A stretch of 64,000 nt of DNA from contig NZ_JBEPSJ010000001.1 in NCBI RefSeq assembly GCF_040548875.1, forward strand, positions 1,054,001 to 1,118,000. The letters are read 5' to 3'. This DNA comes from Conyzicola nivalis_A (GTDB taxonomy: Bacteria > Actinomycetota > Actinomycetes > Actinomycetales > Microbacteriaceae). A program made the translations under genes and the position numbers. The first letter of the stretch is position 1; the number at the start of each line of letters is the position of its first letter. Positions 44,295 to 52,457 of the stretch are shown here, piece by piece. The notes under the pieces are model-generated. The model was given only the letters and a program-made list of their open reading frames with translations. It was not told the origin of the DNA and made no database searches.

Positions 44295-45551
44295 TTACTC
44301 GCGCTCACGCAGGCTGCGAGCTGCCGAGAGCATTTCAGAGGTGTCGGTCAGGTCCGTGTACGAGGCGCGGTTGACCGCAGCATCGTGACCAAAGTAGGCC
44401 GCGCGAACCACTTCAGAAACCTTGCCAAGCAGCATTGAATTCAGCGTCGAACGCCATACGTGTGTTCGCGCGGTGAGTAGTAACGGGATGTCGAGCGCAT
44501 CGGCTATTTCTACATAGAGCTTCGCCACCTCACCACCGCAATTTCGACGATCCCAAAGCGCTGCTGGGTCAGCCGGCGAACCAATTACGTACGCCTCCCG
44601 ATCTTGAACAGAGTCTTCACGAGTCAAGAGCCGCTCCGCGACCCGCGCGTCGAGAACGGGAACACGTCGCGGCCGGTGCGTCTTGGAGATGTCAGCGGTC
44701 ACGGTCACATGGATGTCGTCGGACTCATCGATCTCCATGTGACGCGCCCAGGTGATTGCGTTCGCTTCCGAAACCCTGAGCCCAGTGGCGGCTTGCAGGA
44801 GCGTGAGGTCGATGACGTTGCGACGCTTTGCGATCGTGTCATCGAGAGACCAGCGGCCGCGCCGAGGCTTCGACTGCCCCTCTGTAGGGTCGACCGCGAG
44901 TAGATAATCCAGCACGGCGTAGTACTGATTCCTTGTCAGCGCCTGTCCGCCCCGCGCGGACACGTTCGGCTTAGCGTTGGATTTGAGATCGATCGACATT
45001 CCTGACAGCGGGTTTCCAGCAATGAGCTCGTCACGGATCAGTTGCTGGAGCACGTACTTCGAGAGCACGGTTCGTGCTTGCTTGGCACTCTCCGCACCGT
45101 GAAGCTGCGCGATCTCTCGAAGGCATCCCTCGAGCACGCGAAAACGCGTCCCAGAGCTTACGGAGTGGGCCTTCAGCGAGTGAGCATGCTTGTGGTCTTT
45201 GCAATCTCCCGTCAGCTGGCTCAGCACGATGAGATAGCGGTCGCGGCTGTTGGATCTCAATTGAGCGTCTTTGATCGCCGGCCTGGAGACCTGCTTGAGA
45301 TAGTCGCCAAGAAGTGAAGTGGTCTTCCATGTACCGCCGCCAGTAGCGAGCAGCTCGTCTGCGGCAAGCTTGGCTCGCAGCCGGACTTGGCCCTTCGTCG
45401 CACCTTGGGAACGTTTGGTAACCAGCGGGCCCGCCTGAAGGCGCACGGACCAATCAAGCAACCATAGGTCGCCACGCTTGCGCGGAGTTGCGCGGTCGAT
45501 CGAATGGTGGCCCGGTTCGAGTCGGGTCGTCGCTGCACGCTGTGTGGTCAC
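44295..45551 (-). CDS. Tyrosine-type site-specific integrase
   Basis: 418-aa phage-type integrase. Catalytic residues are seen: R259 in ATGLRVSEA, K290 region ISKTHRP, H364 and R367 in THVWRSTL, H389 in YFGHDAA and the nucleophile Y398 in ASYTDL. The N-terminal about 190 residues hold the core-binding domain. GTG at 45551 is chosen; the frame stays open to 46055 but would run through the promoter and the excisionase gene. Located next to the tRNA-fragment attachment site. Confidence 0.9.
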   Translation of the reverse strand: MTTQRAATTRLEPGHHSIDRATPRKRGDLWLLDWSVRLQAGPLVTKRSQGATKGQVRLRAKLAADELLATGGGTWKTTSLLGDYLKQVSRPAIKDAQLRSNSRDRYLIVLSQLTGDCKDHKHAHSLKAHSVSSGTRFRVLEGCLREIAQLHGAESAKQARTVLSKYVLQQLIRDELIAGNPLSGMSIDLKSNAKPNVSARGGQALTRNQYYAVLDYLLAVDPTEGQSKPRRGRWSLDDTIAKRRNVIDLTLLQAATGLRVSEANAITWARHMEIDESDDIHVTVTADISKTHRPRRVPVLDARVAERLLTREDSVQDREAYVIGSPADPAALWDRRNCGGEVAKLYVEIADALDIPLLLTARTHVWRSTLNSMLLGKVSEVVRAAYFGHDAAVNRASYTDLTDTSEMLSAARSLRERE

Positions 45552-45570
45552 GGGATGAACGTAGTTTGTA

Positions 45571-45630
45571 TTGCGGTTCAAAACAAACGCGCACGGGACC
45601 TTGCGGTACGCAATTAGATGCTGTGGTACG
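45571..45630. repeat. TTGCGG-type repeats and palindrome between integrase and excisionase genes
   Basis: Three related decamers: TTGCGGTTCA at 45571, TTGCGGTACG at 45601 and TGTGGTACG at 45622. The middle copy is part of the palindrome TTGCG-GTA-CGCAA (45601-45613). They may bind the excisionase-like protein and control the divergent promoters, or be recombination arm sites. Confidence 0.35.
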
Positions 45631-45788
45631 TTTCTGCCAGCCCAAAAAATATAAGGGTAAGAATCTGGTGAGCAGGTAGCACTGGAATCGACGAGTGGAC
45701 ATGCACCGCCGGTGCACGACCGCCATAGAGCCGCTAATGGGCTCGGCGGATTCGGTCCCTCGAAAGCACTAGCTTTCGAGGTTGACCC

Positions 45789-46028
45789 ATGCCCGGTAGG
45801 ATTCCCCGCTCCACATCGATAGATCAGCCTCTCGCGCAGGTTGCCGGCCTGCCCAGCCTCGCGGCCGCCGCATATATCGGCGTAGCGCAGCAGACGCTCG
45901 CCAACTGGCGCGTTCGCGGCGAGGGACCTCCCTACGCAAAGCTCGGGCGATCGCGGACGAGAATCGTCTATCGGATCGCCGACCTCGATCGCTACCTTGC
46001 TGACCACATGGTCGGCGCCGCCCGATGA
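45789..46028 (+). CDS. Excisionase-like helix-turn-helix protein
   Basis: 79-aa protein of the MerR/excisionase HTH type: AGLPSLAAAAYIGVAQQTLANWRVRGEGPPYAKLGRSRTRIVYRIADLDRYLADH, the usual pattern of AlpA/Xis-like DNA-binding proteins. Divergent from the integrase gene, with repeats between them. It probably controls excision direction or integrase expression. Confidence 0.85.
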   Translation: MPGRIPRSTSIDQPLAQVAGLPSLAAAAYIGVAQQTLANWRVRGEGPPYAKLGRSRTRIVYRIADLDRYLADHMVGAAR

Positions 46029-46100
46029 CCGCCGCATCGCGCACGACGCGAGCATCCTGGTACGACCGGCACGCCTTCGGCGCGCAAGAAAGCTTCAGTT

Positions 46101-46121
46101 CCGCAGGCCTCCGGCCTGCGG
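46101..46121. repeat. Perfect hairpin upstream of iteron array
   Basis: CCGCAGGCC (46101-46109), loop TCC, GGCCTGCGG (46113-46121). It lies between the excisionase gene and the iterons and may be a terminator for the former or part of the origin. Confidence 0.5.
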
Positions 46122-46215
46122 GCATGCTCGCTGGTGATGGGGGTGACAAGCCAGCTCAATCGCAGGAGTATATTCGGTGCCCCCTGCAGCGACCGATGCG
46201 CTTCTCACCCCGCCG

Positions 46216-46314
46216 AGTGACGTTAGTGACGTTCTATACCCGAACTTCTCTACTTCTTATTGATCAACTTTTTGGTTTTGAAAAGTCGAAGGTAGGAACG
46301 TCACAAACGTCACT
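46216..46314. other. Candidate replication origin: inverted iteron pairs with AT-rich core
   Basis: Two tandem GTGACGTT boxes (46217-46224 and 46226-46233) face two inverted AACGTCAC boxes (46297-46304 and 46306-46313), both pairs with a 9-bp period. The 63 bp between them are clearly AT-rich (for example ACTTTTTGGTTTTGAAAAG). The array lies just before the primase-helicase gene. This resembles the iteron-plus-AT-rich architecture of plasmid and satellite origins. The surrounding 609-bp gap (46029-46637) has no gene I trust. Confidence 0.6.
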
Positions 46315-46586
46315 GGGATTCGTTTCGACAGTGATCGCCGGTAGCCGAGCGCAGCTCGCTTCTTCGCCTCGTCATTCAGCAGCCATGCGCCCTGAACAAC
46401 TCTTGACGGGCGAGCCCCATCTTGCGAGCTCCTCGCGGCGAGCGAGCCGCCTGGTCGGGGTGGTAGTGGCCTACGCGGAGGAGAAGACAACACTCGTTCT
46501 GCCGACAGCGCTGCGTGATTTCGTGGCGACGCAAGCCGCCGTCCCTTAAAGACCGATTCAGCCACCCACAACTCGACCAATAAAAA

Positions 46587-46613
46587 GGCCCCGGCGCTGA
46601 AGACGCCGAGGCC
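46587..46613 (-). terminator. Intrinsic terminator-like hairpin on the minus strand
   Basis: Stem GGCC-C-CGGCG (46587-46596) with CGCCG-A-GGCC (46604-46613), one mismatch, 7-nt loop, with five A residues just left of it, which are a T-run for minus-strand transcription. No minus-strand gene ends here, so it could end an antisense or small RNA, or act as a leader structure for the primase gene. Confidence 0.4.
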
Positions 46614-46637
46614 GCTGAATCATCACGAAAGACGATC

Positions 46638-48083
46638 ATGAACAACGACAAAAGTTTAACCCAGCAGGTCACCATTAGCGAACTTCACAGCAGGTTCGCG
46701 CAGCTGCACCAGAACCAGGCTCAGATTGCCCACGAGTTCGCCGCTGATCACAACGGGCGCCTTATGAACGTAATCGGCATGGGGTGGAAGTCATTCGACG
46801 GGACCCGATGGGTCGCGGACACCGGATTGGCTCAGGCGGCTTTGCTGTCGACGTTGCGCCGCATGAGGGTCAAGGGGAAGGGCATGGCCGCAGCGGCTCG
46901 CGCTAGCAACAGCGAATCCTTGGCTCAGGAAGCGAAGGCGCTGTTAAACCTCGTGAAGGCGTGTGAGAGCGCGAGCGGAATCGCCGGCGTACTCACCATC
47001 GCGTCGCGTCTCGAGGGCATGACCGCGACGATCGATCAGCTCGATGCAAACCCTCACCTCCTCAACATGCCTAATGGCACGCTCGATCTAAAGACGAAAG
47101 AGCTGCGGCCCCACGATCCGACGGACCTGATCACGAAGATCACAAAGGGCTCCTACGATCCTGCGAATCCGGGGCGTTCAACGGAATGGGACAGCTTCCT
47201 CAAAACGGTGCTGCCCGACGCTGATCTGCGGGGCTTCTTTCAACGGATCGGCGGACTTACGCTCGTCGGCGAGATTCTCGAGCACATCTTCACTATTGCG
47301 ACTGGCACCGGTCGCAACGGCAAGGGAGTGGCTTACGGCGCACTCATGAATGCCCTCGGCGACTACGCGGCCGTAGCCGAAGACGGCCTCTTCGAAGTTC
47401 AGCGCGGCAGCAACGCTCAAGGCGCATCCCCGGGACTTGCAAAGCTCCGGGGGGTGCGCTTCCTGGTTGCCTCTGAGCTGGATGAGCGCGCACGGATCGC
47501 AGCAGCATTTATGAAGCGCATGACGGGCGGTGACCGAATCACTGCCCGCCAGCTCTATGGTGCGCCGTTCGAGTTCACCCCCGCCTTCACCATCCTGATG
47601 ATCACGAACTACCTGCCGAAGCTTCCTGCGAATGACCCAGCGACCTGGGCACGCGTTCGGGTGATTCCGTTTGAGGTGGTGATTCCGAAGGACCAGCAGG
47701 ATCCGCTGTTGGGGTCAAAACTTGCCGCAGCCGCCGACGCGGTGATCGCTTGGGCAGTAGAAGGACTTCTCGACTACCAGACGGGTGGTCTGGGAGAACC
47801 GGCGAGCGTCGAGTCGGCAACACAGGCCTACGCGGATTCCCAGGACGACATTCGGCGGTTTGTGGAAGCGAAGTGCAACGACAGTCCAACGAATGGCGGC
47901 GATACAACCACCGAGCTGCTGGGGGCTTATCAGGCTTGGGCCGCGGAGGAAGGGATTCACCAAGCGCACGTGCTGGGCCGGACAAAGTTCGGCGAGGCTT
48001 TGGACAACCTCGGCTACCACGTCGTCCGCAGCAACCGCGGCGCGGTCCGCCCCAGTCTGGCCGTCGGCGACAGCGATTCGTAA
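46638..48083 (+). CDS. Phage/plasmid primase-helicase (P4/D5 family C-terminal)
   Basis: 481-aa SF3-type helicase. The D5_N hallmark NMPNGTLDLKT is at 143-153 and Walker A is GTGRNGKG at 223-230; Walker B-like VASELDE and LMITNYLPKLP (sensor) follow. An N-terminal primase domain as in P4 alpha is lacking (the protein is about half that length). It should unwind or initiate at the adjacent candidate origin. The gene ends 20 bp before the next ORF. Confidence 0.9.
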   Translation: MNNDKSLTQQVTISELHSRFAQLHQNQAQIAHEFAADHNGRLMNVIGMGWKSFDGTRWVADTGLAQAALLSTLRRMRVKGKGMAAAARASNSESLAQEAKALLNLVKACESASGIAGVLTIASRLEGMTATIDQLDANPHLLNMPNGTLDLKTKELRPHDPTDLITKITKGSYDPANPGRSTEWDSFLKTVLPDADLRGFFQRIGGLTLVGEILEHIFTIATGTGRNGKGVAYGALMNALGDYAAVAEDGLFEVQRGSNAQGASPGLAKLRGVRFLVASELDERARIAAAFMKRMTGGDRITARQLYGAPFEFTPAFTILMITNYLPKLPANDPATWARVRVIPFEVVIPKDQQDPLLGSKLAAAADAVIAWAVEGLLDYQTGGLGEPASVESATQAYADSQDDIRRFVEAKCNDSPTNGGDTTTELLGAYQAWAAEEGIHQAHVLGRTKFGEALDNLGYHVVRSNRGAVRPSLAVGDSDS

Positions 48084-48103
48084 CCGGAAGAAAGGAGCAA
48101 ATA

Positions 48104-48424
48104 ATGAGCACCATTGAAGAAGAGATTGCTGCAGTCAAGGTGAGCGCGCAGAAGAAGCTGCGCCGTCTGCGTGAGCGCGAACGGAAGGAACAGCTCGCCC
48201 TCGACCTGCGGGTAGTTGAGCTGTTGCGTAAACGGAATCCCGGAGCCTACGAAGAGTTGCGGGTGCAGGCTCGAGCGCAGATCGGCGCCCAGGCCGCGGT
48301 TCGCGCCGAGCGGGCTCGGCGCGCTCCCCGCTCCCCCGTTGTTGGCGAGCCTGGTGATTCGACCGTCTACGTCGAATCATTCGCCATTCACAGCGAGCAG
48401 GGAGCGGCGGGTGCTCTGCGATGA
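48104..48424 (+). CDS. Small charged coiled-coil-like protein
   Basis: 106-aa protein starting MSTIEEEIAAVKVSAQKKLR; the first 65 residues are a highly charged helix, the rest is low-complexity. AAAGGAG precedes the ATG. It is of the kind often found next to mobilisation genes, but no family is recognised. Its TGA overlaps the next ATG. Confidence 0.7.
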   Translation: MSTIEEEIAAVKVSAQKKLRRLRERERKEQLALDLRVVELLRKRNPGAYEELRVQARAQIGAQAAVRAERARRAPRSPVVGEPGDSTVYVESFAIHSEQGAAGALR

Positions 48425-48639
48425 GCGTTGAGCGCTACGCGCGAGGCGAGTGCCCGGGCGCATCAGCGCCCGGGCACGGAGCCGAGCCTCGGGTTTGGGG
48501 TTCGAAGGGGAAGGGCAAGGCCCTCCCCCTCGCAAGCGACCGAGAGGCCGACAAGCGAAGCGGTGTCGGACGAATGGTCTGCTTGCCTTCTTTGGATCCA
48601 GCCCGTTCAAGTGCTGCCACATGCGAGCTGTCTCCATGA
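48421..48639 (+). CDS. Possible small protein overlapping the oriT-like region
   Basis: 72-codon ORF whose ATG overlaps the previous stop and whose stop overlaps the next start, so reading is continuous. The product is Gly/Pro/Arg-rich without known motif, and its DNA is dominated by two hairpins, so the ORF may be incidental. Confidence 0.3.
   Translation: MSVERYARGECPGASAPGHGAEPRVWGSKGKGKALPLASDREADKRSGVGRMVCLPSLDPARSSAATCELSP
48450..48605. other. Candidate origin of transfer (oriT)
   Basis: Directly upstream of mobC-like and relaxase genes lie a perfect 12-bp hairpin (48450-48461 with 48466-48477, loop ATCA), a second stem-loop AGGGGAAGGGC with GCCCTCCCCCT (48506-48516 with 48520-48530, one mismatch), and ATCCAGCCCG at 48596-48605, which resembles the IncP/MOBP nick consensus ATCCTG-C with one difference. 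The layout fits oriT of MOBP-type mobilisable elements; the nick position is an inference. Confidence 0.5.
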
Positions 48640-49049
48640 GTGGTGCAGCTGCGAGACAGATGGCACCCGCGACACGTCACCATCGAATTGACACGCGATT
48701 CAGCGAGTCCGAGCTTGCGATGGTCGAGCGGGTGGCGCGACGCAACGGGCTCGCACCTTCGGCGTTCGTGCGGGGCGCAGCTTGCGATGCCGCGAACGCA
48801 CTGGAGGGGAGGCCGCCCGTTGAGCAAAATCGCCCTGCATTGTCCGCGGCGACGCTGACTGCAGCCCAACTCGCCATCATCGACGCTGCACGCATCGAAG
48901 TGAAGCGCATCGGGGTCAACCTGAACCAGCTCGTGCGTGCGTCGCATCAGGGTGACTTCGACTTGGGCGCGCTTACTCCCGTGATCGAAGCTCTTGTCGT
49001 AGAAGTAGTTCGGGCGATCAGCCTGCTCGGCGGTAAGGGGCAGCCGTGA
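48636..49049 (+). CDS. MobC-like mobilisation protein
   Basis: 137-aa protein with a ribbon-helix-helix-like N-terminus (HRIDTRFSESELAMVERVARRNGLAPSAFVRGAA) and the MobC signature EVKRIGVNLNQLVRASHQGD. MobC proteins assist the relaxase at oriT. ATG overlaps the previous ORF stop, and its stop overlaps the relaxase GTG. Confidence 0.85.
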   Translation: MSGAAARQMAPATRHHRIDTRFSESELAMVERVARRNGLAPSAFVRGAACDAANALEGRPPVEQNRPALSAATLTAAQLAIIDAARIEVKRIGVNLNQLVRASHQGDFDLGALTPVIEALVVEVVRAISLLGGKGQP

Positions 49050-50419
49050 GCATCACCGACGTGAAGGCTGACTACGACATCCGTGCAAGCGCAGAGTACC
49101 TAGTCCTCGGTGTCGGGACGAAGAGGAAAGGTCATCTTGCTTCTGGCACAAACCGTCTCGTACCCGGCTTCTATTGCGATGCTCCGGGCATCAATGAGTT
49201 CGTCGCACTAGGCAACGATCTGGCCAAGCAGCACGGCCGGAAAGTCAAAGCGCAGAGCTATGTTCTTTCTTTCTCCCCCGACGAATTCGACGCAAGCAAG
49301 CCTGCCGATCTGCAACGCGTCGGCGACGCGGGATTCCTGCTGGCGAAAAAGATGCATCCGAATTCACCTTGCCTTGTCGTCGTGCACGCGGACGGAAAGG
49401 GGCGCGCAGCGCACGCTCACATAAAGGTGTTGAATCACGACAACGCGACGGGCAAGGCGCTGCGTGCTTACCGCGTTCACTGGCAAGTGAAACGAGCTAA
49501 CGATGAGCTGATGCGAGATTTAGGCATGAACGTGCTCCAAGCGAAACCGAAGCCGCCGGCTGATTCCTGGGTGTCTAGACGGCCCGACCTTCCACAATTC
49601 GAACGGTCGCTCGGAGACATTTGCGCCGAGGCGAAGGACGCCGCGTTGGCATCTATTCGCGCAACCCCAACTCCGACTATGGATGTATTCACAGCGCAGT
49701 TCGGCTTAGCCTGCCGTGCGCGCGGTGTCGAGCTCGTTGTCGATGAGTTCAAAGTCAAAAGCGATAAACGTCGCGGCAGCAGATTAGATGACGTTTCCAA
49801 AGGCTTCACTTTCAAGATGCGAGACGAGTACTCGCCAAAGCGCCGGATGCGTCGCCGCAAAGCCTCAGCGCTTTCGTCCGAGTTCACGTACGACAAGCTG
49901 GCCGCGACCCTTGCCGAGAGGGAATCCAGTCCGCGTCAGACGAGCTTCGCGCCGATCGCGCCTGTACACAAGCCAAGAGTTCTTCGCCTAGTGGATCCCA
50001 GTCCCAGTCTCAATAAATTCGAGCCCAAGACGTCTACTCTTCAGCGAGACGACCACCCAGCTGCCGTTCGCGATAGCCATGCTAATCCGATTCTTGCTCG
50101 CGATGAGGCACCTCACGCTCCGCGACTGACAAAGGACGCTGATTCGGCCATATTGCTTACTCACACCAGATCCCAGGAGGTCGGCACGATCGGCAGCTTC
50201 GAGACCCCTCGCCCCGTCAACGACATCGCGGACAGGCTGGTGTCGGTCAACGAACGCAATCGACGTTTGGGAGTGCCGCTGGTGTCGCGCGAACACGTCG
50301 AAGCCCGTGAGGCAACTTCACCTGCTCTGCGAAAGCGGAAACTGGAACATCCTGAATTGTTCGGAGACTCCCTCTCCACTGGCAAGCTTCACGAGGCGCA
50401 GGACGGATTAGCAGATTGA
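49046..50419 (+). CDS. Relaxase (MobA/VirD2-type)
   Basis: 457-aa conjugative relaxase. The HxDxxxxHxH metal motif III is HADGKGRAAHAHIKVLN (H114, H123, H125); candidate catalytic tyrosines are Y10 and Y18 near the N-terminus. The C-terminal 200 residues are less structured. It would nick oriT and lead the strand during transfer. No type IV secretion genes are in the window, so the element seems mobilisable rather than self-transmissible. GTG start overlaps the mobC-like stop. Confidence 0.88.
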   Translation: MSITDVKADYDIRASAEYLVLGVGTKRKGHLASGTNRLVPGFYCDAPGINEFVALGNDLAKQHGRKVKAQSYVLSFSPDEFDASKPADLQRVGDAGFLLAKKMHPNSPCLVVVHADGKGRAAHAHIKVLNHDNATGKALRAYRVHWQVKRANDELMRDLGMNVLQAKPKPPADSWVSRRPDLPQFERSLGDICAEAKDAALASIRATPTPTMDVFTAQFGLACRARGVELVVDEFKVKSDKRRGSRLDDVSKGFTFKMRDEYSPKRRMRRRKASALSSEFTYDKLAATLAERESSPRQTSFAPIAPVHKPRVLRLVDPSPSLNKFEPKTSTLQRDDHPAAVRDSHANPILARDEAPHAPRLTKDADSAILLTHTRSQEVGTIGSFETPRPVNDIADRLVSVNERNRRLGVPLVSREHVEAREATSPALRKRKLEHPELFGDSLSTGKLHEAQDGLAD

Positions 50420-50624
50420 TCTGCTTGACGCGATTCGCCTTGATAGTTCGCATTACACCGGGGCGACTCATGGTTGTCGCTAACACGCGCGTCGGCTCCA
50501 GACCAAAGAAGACAAGCCTTTCTTGCCTTGTTCGTCTTGCCTTGTTTGCCTTGTTTGCCGGCATTGCGCGCGCATGCAGATGAGCCAGGGTATTCCTGCT
50601 GAGCAGCATTCCGAATCTGACAAT

Positions 50625-50649
50625 GATCTTCGAATTGAATTCGAAGATC
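50625..50649. promoter_or_regulatory. 25-bp perfect palindrome, candidate operator
   Basis: Arms GATCTTCGAATT (50625-50636) and AATTCGAAGATC (50638-50649) around a single G. It lies upstream of the most likely start of the MbcA/ParS-like gene. Such a long perfect palindrome suggests an operator for a dimeric regulator, most simply that gene's own product. Confidence 0.6.
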
Positions 50650-50774
50650 CAGCGTCCTCCGCCATCACCAATGCTCGTAAACGAGCAGACGACGACCTGC
50701 CGAGACGTCGAGAGACCTCGATGCGTGATCCAGTCCGCCAGCGGCGAGGCTGCAGAACCGCTAGCGTGCAGCTC

Positions 50775-51431
50775 ATGAACCGTTCCCCGCACGCTTCAAA
50801 CAGCACCGATCATCCTCACGGCTCGAAGCTTTCATGCGAGACTCTGCGCTTGTTCGGCGATGCCATCGAGCATCTCGGTGGCGACTCGGAGTACATAGTA
50901 CGAGCTCTCACGGAGATGCTCACTGCGATGAAACCGGTCGCCCCGAGCGAACTCACTAAGCACCACGTGCGCTTTCTCATTGAGTCGGGAAAGTTCACAG
51001 CCGAAACCCTGGCCGAGACACAAAAAGGAATTCAACGGGGGTCACTGCAGCTGGGCGCAGCCGAAGCTTGGTTGTCGCAAATCCAAACCACGATGTCGCT
51101 CGAGGACACAATCGGGTACTTGGAGTGGGACGAGATCGAAGTGCGCGCTGCGATTGTTGAACACCGTCTGTATGCAATAGAGGTGTCCGATCGTCTGCGC
51201 TTTCCGTCATGGCAGTTCAACGTGGGGTCGCCGGAGAAACTCATCCCTGGACTATCGGAGGTCATCGAAGTCGTGTTGCCGCGATGGCCATGGCAGAGCG
51301 TCTCTGGGTTCATGAGCACCCCGCAGTCGAGTCTCATTGCCAAAGGGCGTAAGACACCGGTCGCTTGGCTATGCGACGGCGGCGACATTGCCGCGGTCCG
51401 ACAGATCGTTGAGTCGGACGATTGGTGGTGA
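50775..51431 (+). CDS. Xre/MbcA/ParS-like DNA-binding protein
   Basis: 218-aa protein. The N-terminal half is helical; an excisionase-like HTH follows (SLEDTIGYLEWDEIEVRAAIVEHRLYAIEVSDRLRFPSWQF), then a C-terminal domain (GLSEVIEVVLPRWPWQSVSG, FMSTPQSSLI, TPVAWLCDGGDIAAVRQIV) like the MbcA/ParS/Xre toxin-binding domain. In known pairs this domain neutralises a RES-domain toxin; here the coupled partner is a phosphoesterase. The start is uncertain: the frame is open to 50523, but the 25-bp palindrome at 50625 suggests a start at 50775 or 50721. Confidence 0.7.
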   Translation: MNRSPHASNSTDHPHGSKLSCETLRLFGDAIEHLGGDSEYIVRALTEMLTAMKPVAPSELTKHHVRFLIESGKFTAETLAETQKGIQRGSLQLGAAEAWLSQIQTTMSLEDTIGYLEWDEIEVRAAIVEHRLYAIEVSDRLRFPSWQFNVGSPEKLIPGLSEVIEVVLPRWPWQSVSGFMSTPQSSLIAKGRKTPVAWLCDGGDIAAVRQIVESDDWW

Positions 51432-52315
51432 TCTCACAACGAATGGGCGTCGCAAGCGAAGAGACGTACGTCGCCATCGCGGGCGACTGGCACTCGAATA
51501 TCAACTGGGTCGGCATTGCCATCCCGTCAATCGCTCGAGATGCCCCGGGCGTGAAGACAATCCTACATCTCGGCGACTTCGGGATTGGGACCGGAGCGCG
51601 CGACCGCAAGTTCCTCGAAGCAGTCGACTATTGGTGCGCCAAAGCCGGCATCTCGAGAGTCCTCGTCACACCGGGCAATCACGAGGACTGGGCCAGGCTC
51701 GAAAACGCATTCGCGGCGCAGCCAGGTGTGCCGGTTTCACTCAGTTCAATCGTCGCGGTGCTCCCCCGCGGTTACAGGTTCGACATTGGGACCAGAACGT
51801 TCATGTCGTTCGGCGGAGCCGCTTCCGTCGACTTTGAAATGCGGCTGGCAGGAGTGAACTGGTTCTCTCGTGAGATGCCGACACAGAAGGACGTCGACCT
51901 TGCAGTCAGAGACGGCTCGGCCGATGTCCTGCTCACCCACGAGACCATCGATGGCGGCACCTCGGCGACAGAAACAATTCTGAACCGCAACCCGTTGGGC
52001 TTCAGCCCGGATGCCCTTGACTATTCGAGGCAGTCACGTGCGCTGGTAACGGGGGTCTGGAAGGCCATCTCCCCGACATTGCTATTCCACGGGCATATGC
52101 ACGCGGCAGACGAGATAGCACTTTCATCTGGGCAGCGAGTCATCTCACTGGGCCGGGACGGCCAGACGAGGAATCTAGGACTGCTCGAACTGGCGACACT
52201 GGATTGGCAGTGGCTCGAGGCTGCGCCAGTCGCCGCGCCCGTCCGACGGACGCGGGACTGGGAAACGCAATTTCTGATCCGTCCATCCGATGAGATGGGC
52301 GGCGAAGGATCATGA
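51428..52315 (+). CDS. Calcineurin-like metallophosphoesterase
   Basis: 295-aa protein with the full metallophosphatase motif set: GDWHSN (19-24), LHLGDFG, PGNHEDW, LLTHE and HGHMHAA. It hydrolyses phosphomonoesters, phosphodiesters or nucleotides; the substrate is unknown. The GTG start overlaps the stop of the MbcA/ParS-like gene (GTGA), indicating a functional two-gene unit. The C-terminal 40 residues are variable. Confidence 0.85.
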   Translation: MISQRMGVASEETYVAIAGDWHSNINWVGIAIPSIARDAPGVKTILHLGDFGIGTGARDRKFLEAVDYWCAKAGISRVLVTPGNHEDWARLENAFAAQPGVPVSLSSIVAVLPRGYRFDIGTRTFMSFGGAASVDFEMRLAGVNWFSREMPTQKDVDLAVRDGSADVLLTHETIDGGTSATETILNRNPLGFSPDALDYSRQSRALVTGVWKAISPTLLFHGHMHAADEIALSSGQRVISLGRDGQTRNLGLLELATLDWQWLEAAPVAAPVRRTRDWETQFLIRPSDEMGGEGS

Positions 52316-52457
52316 CTATCGCGGCACAGCCGCCCCGGTCAGAATCATTTGCGGACGATGTCTTTTTCGCGACGAACGACCGAATAGCGAGTCCGGCGAT
52401 GGGTGCGACACCAGGCTGCATCTTCGTCGAGCTGCACAAAAAATTAGCGCGAGGCTC

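Noticed and set aside
45552..46055. N-terminal extension of the integrase by 168 codons
   Set aside because: It would cover the promoter region and the excisionase gene; the integrase is already full length from GTG 45551.
46025..46549. 174-codon ORF after the excisionase gene, its ATG overlapping the stop
   Set aside because: It runs through a perfect hairpin and the iteron/AT-rich array, and its product has no coherent composition; the DNA is better explained as origin region.
50520..50565. Short TTGCC/TTGTT tandem repeats before the MbcA/ParS-like gene
   Set aside because: Low-complexity stretch of a few imperfect units; no CRISPR-like spacing or other pattern.
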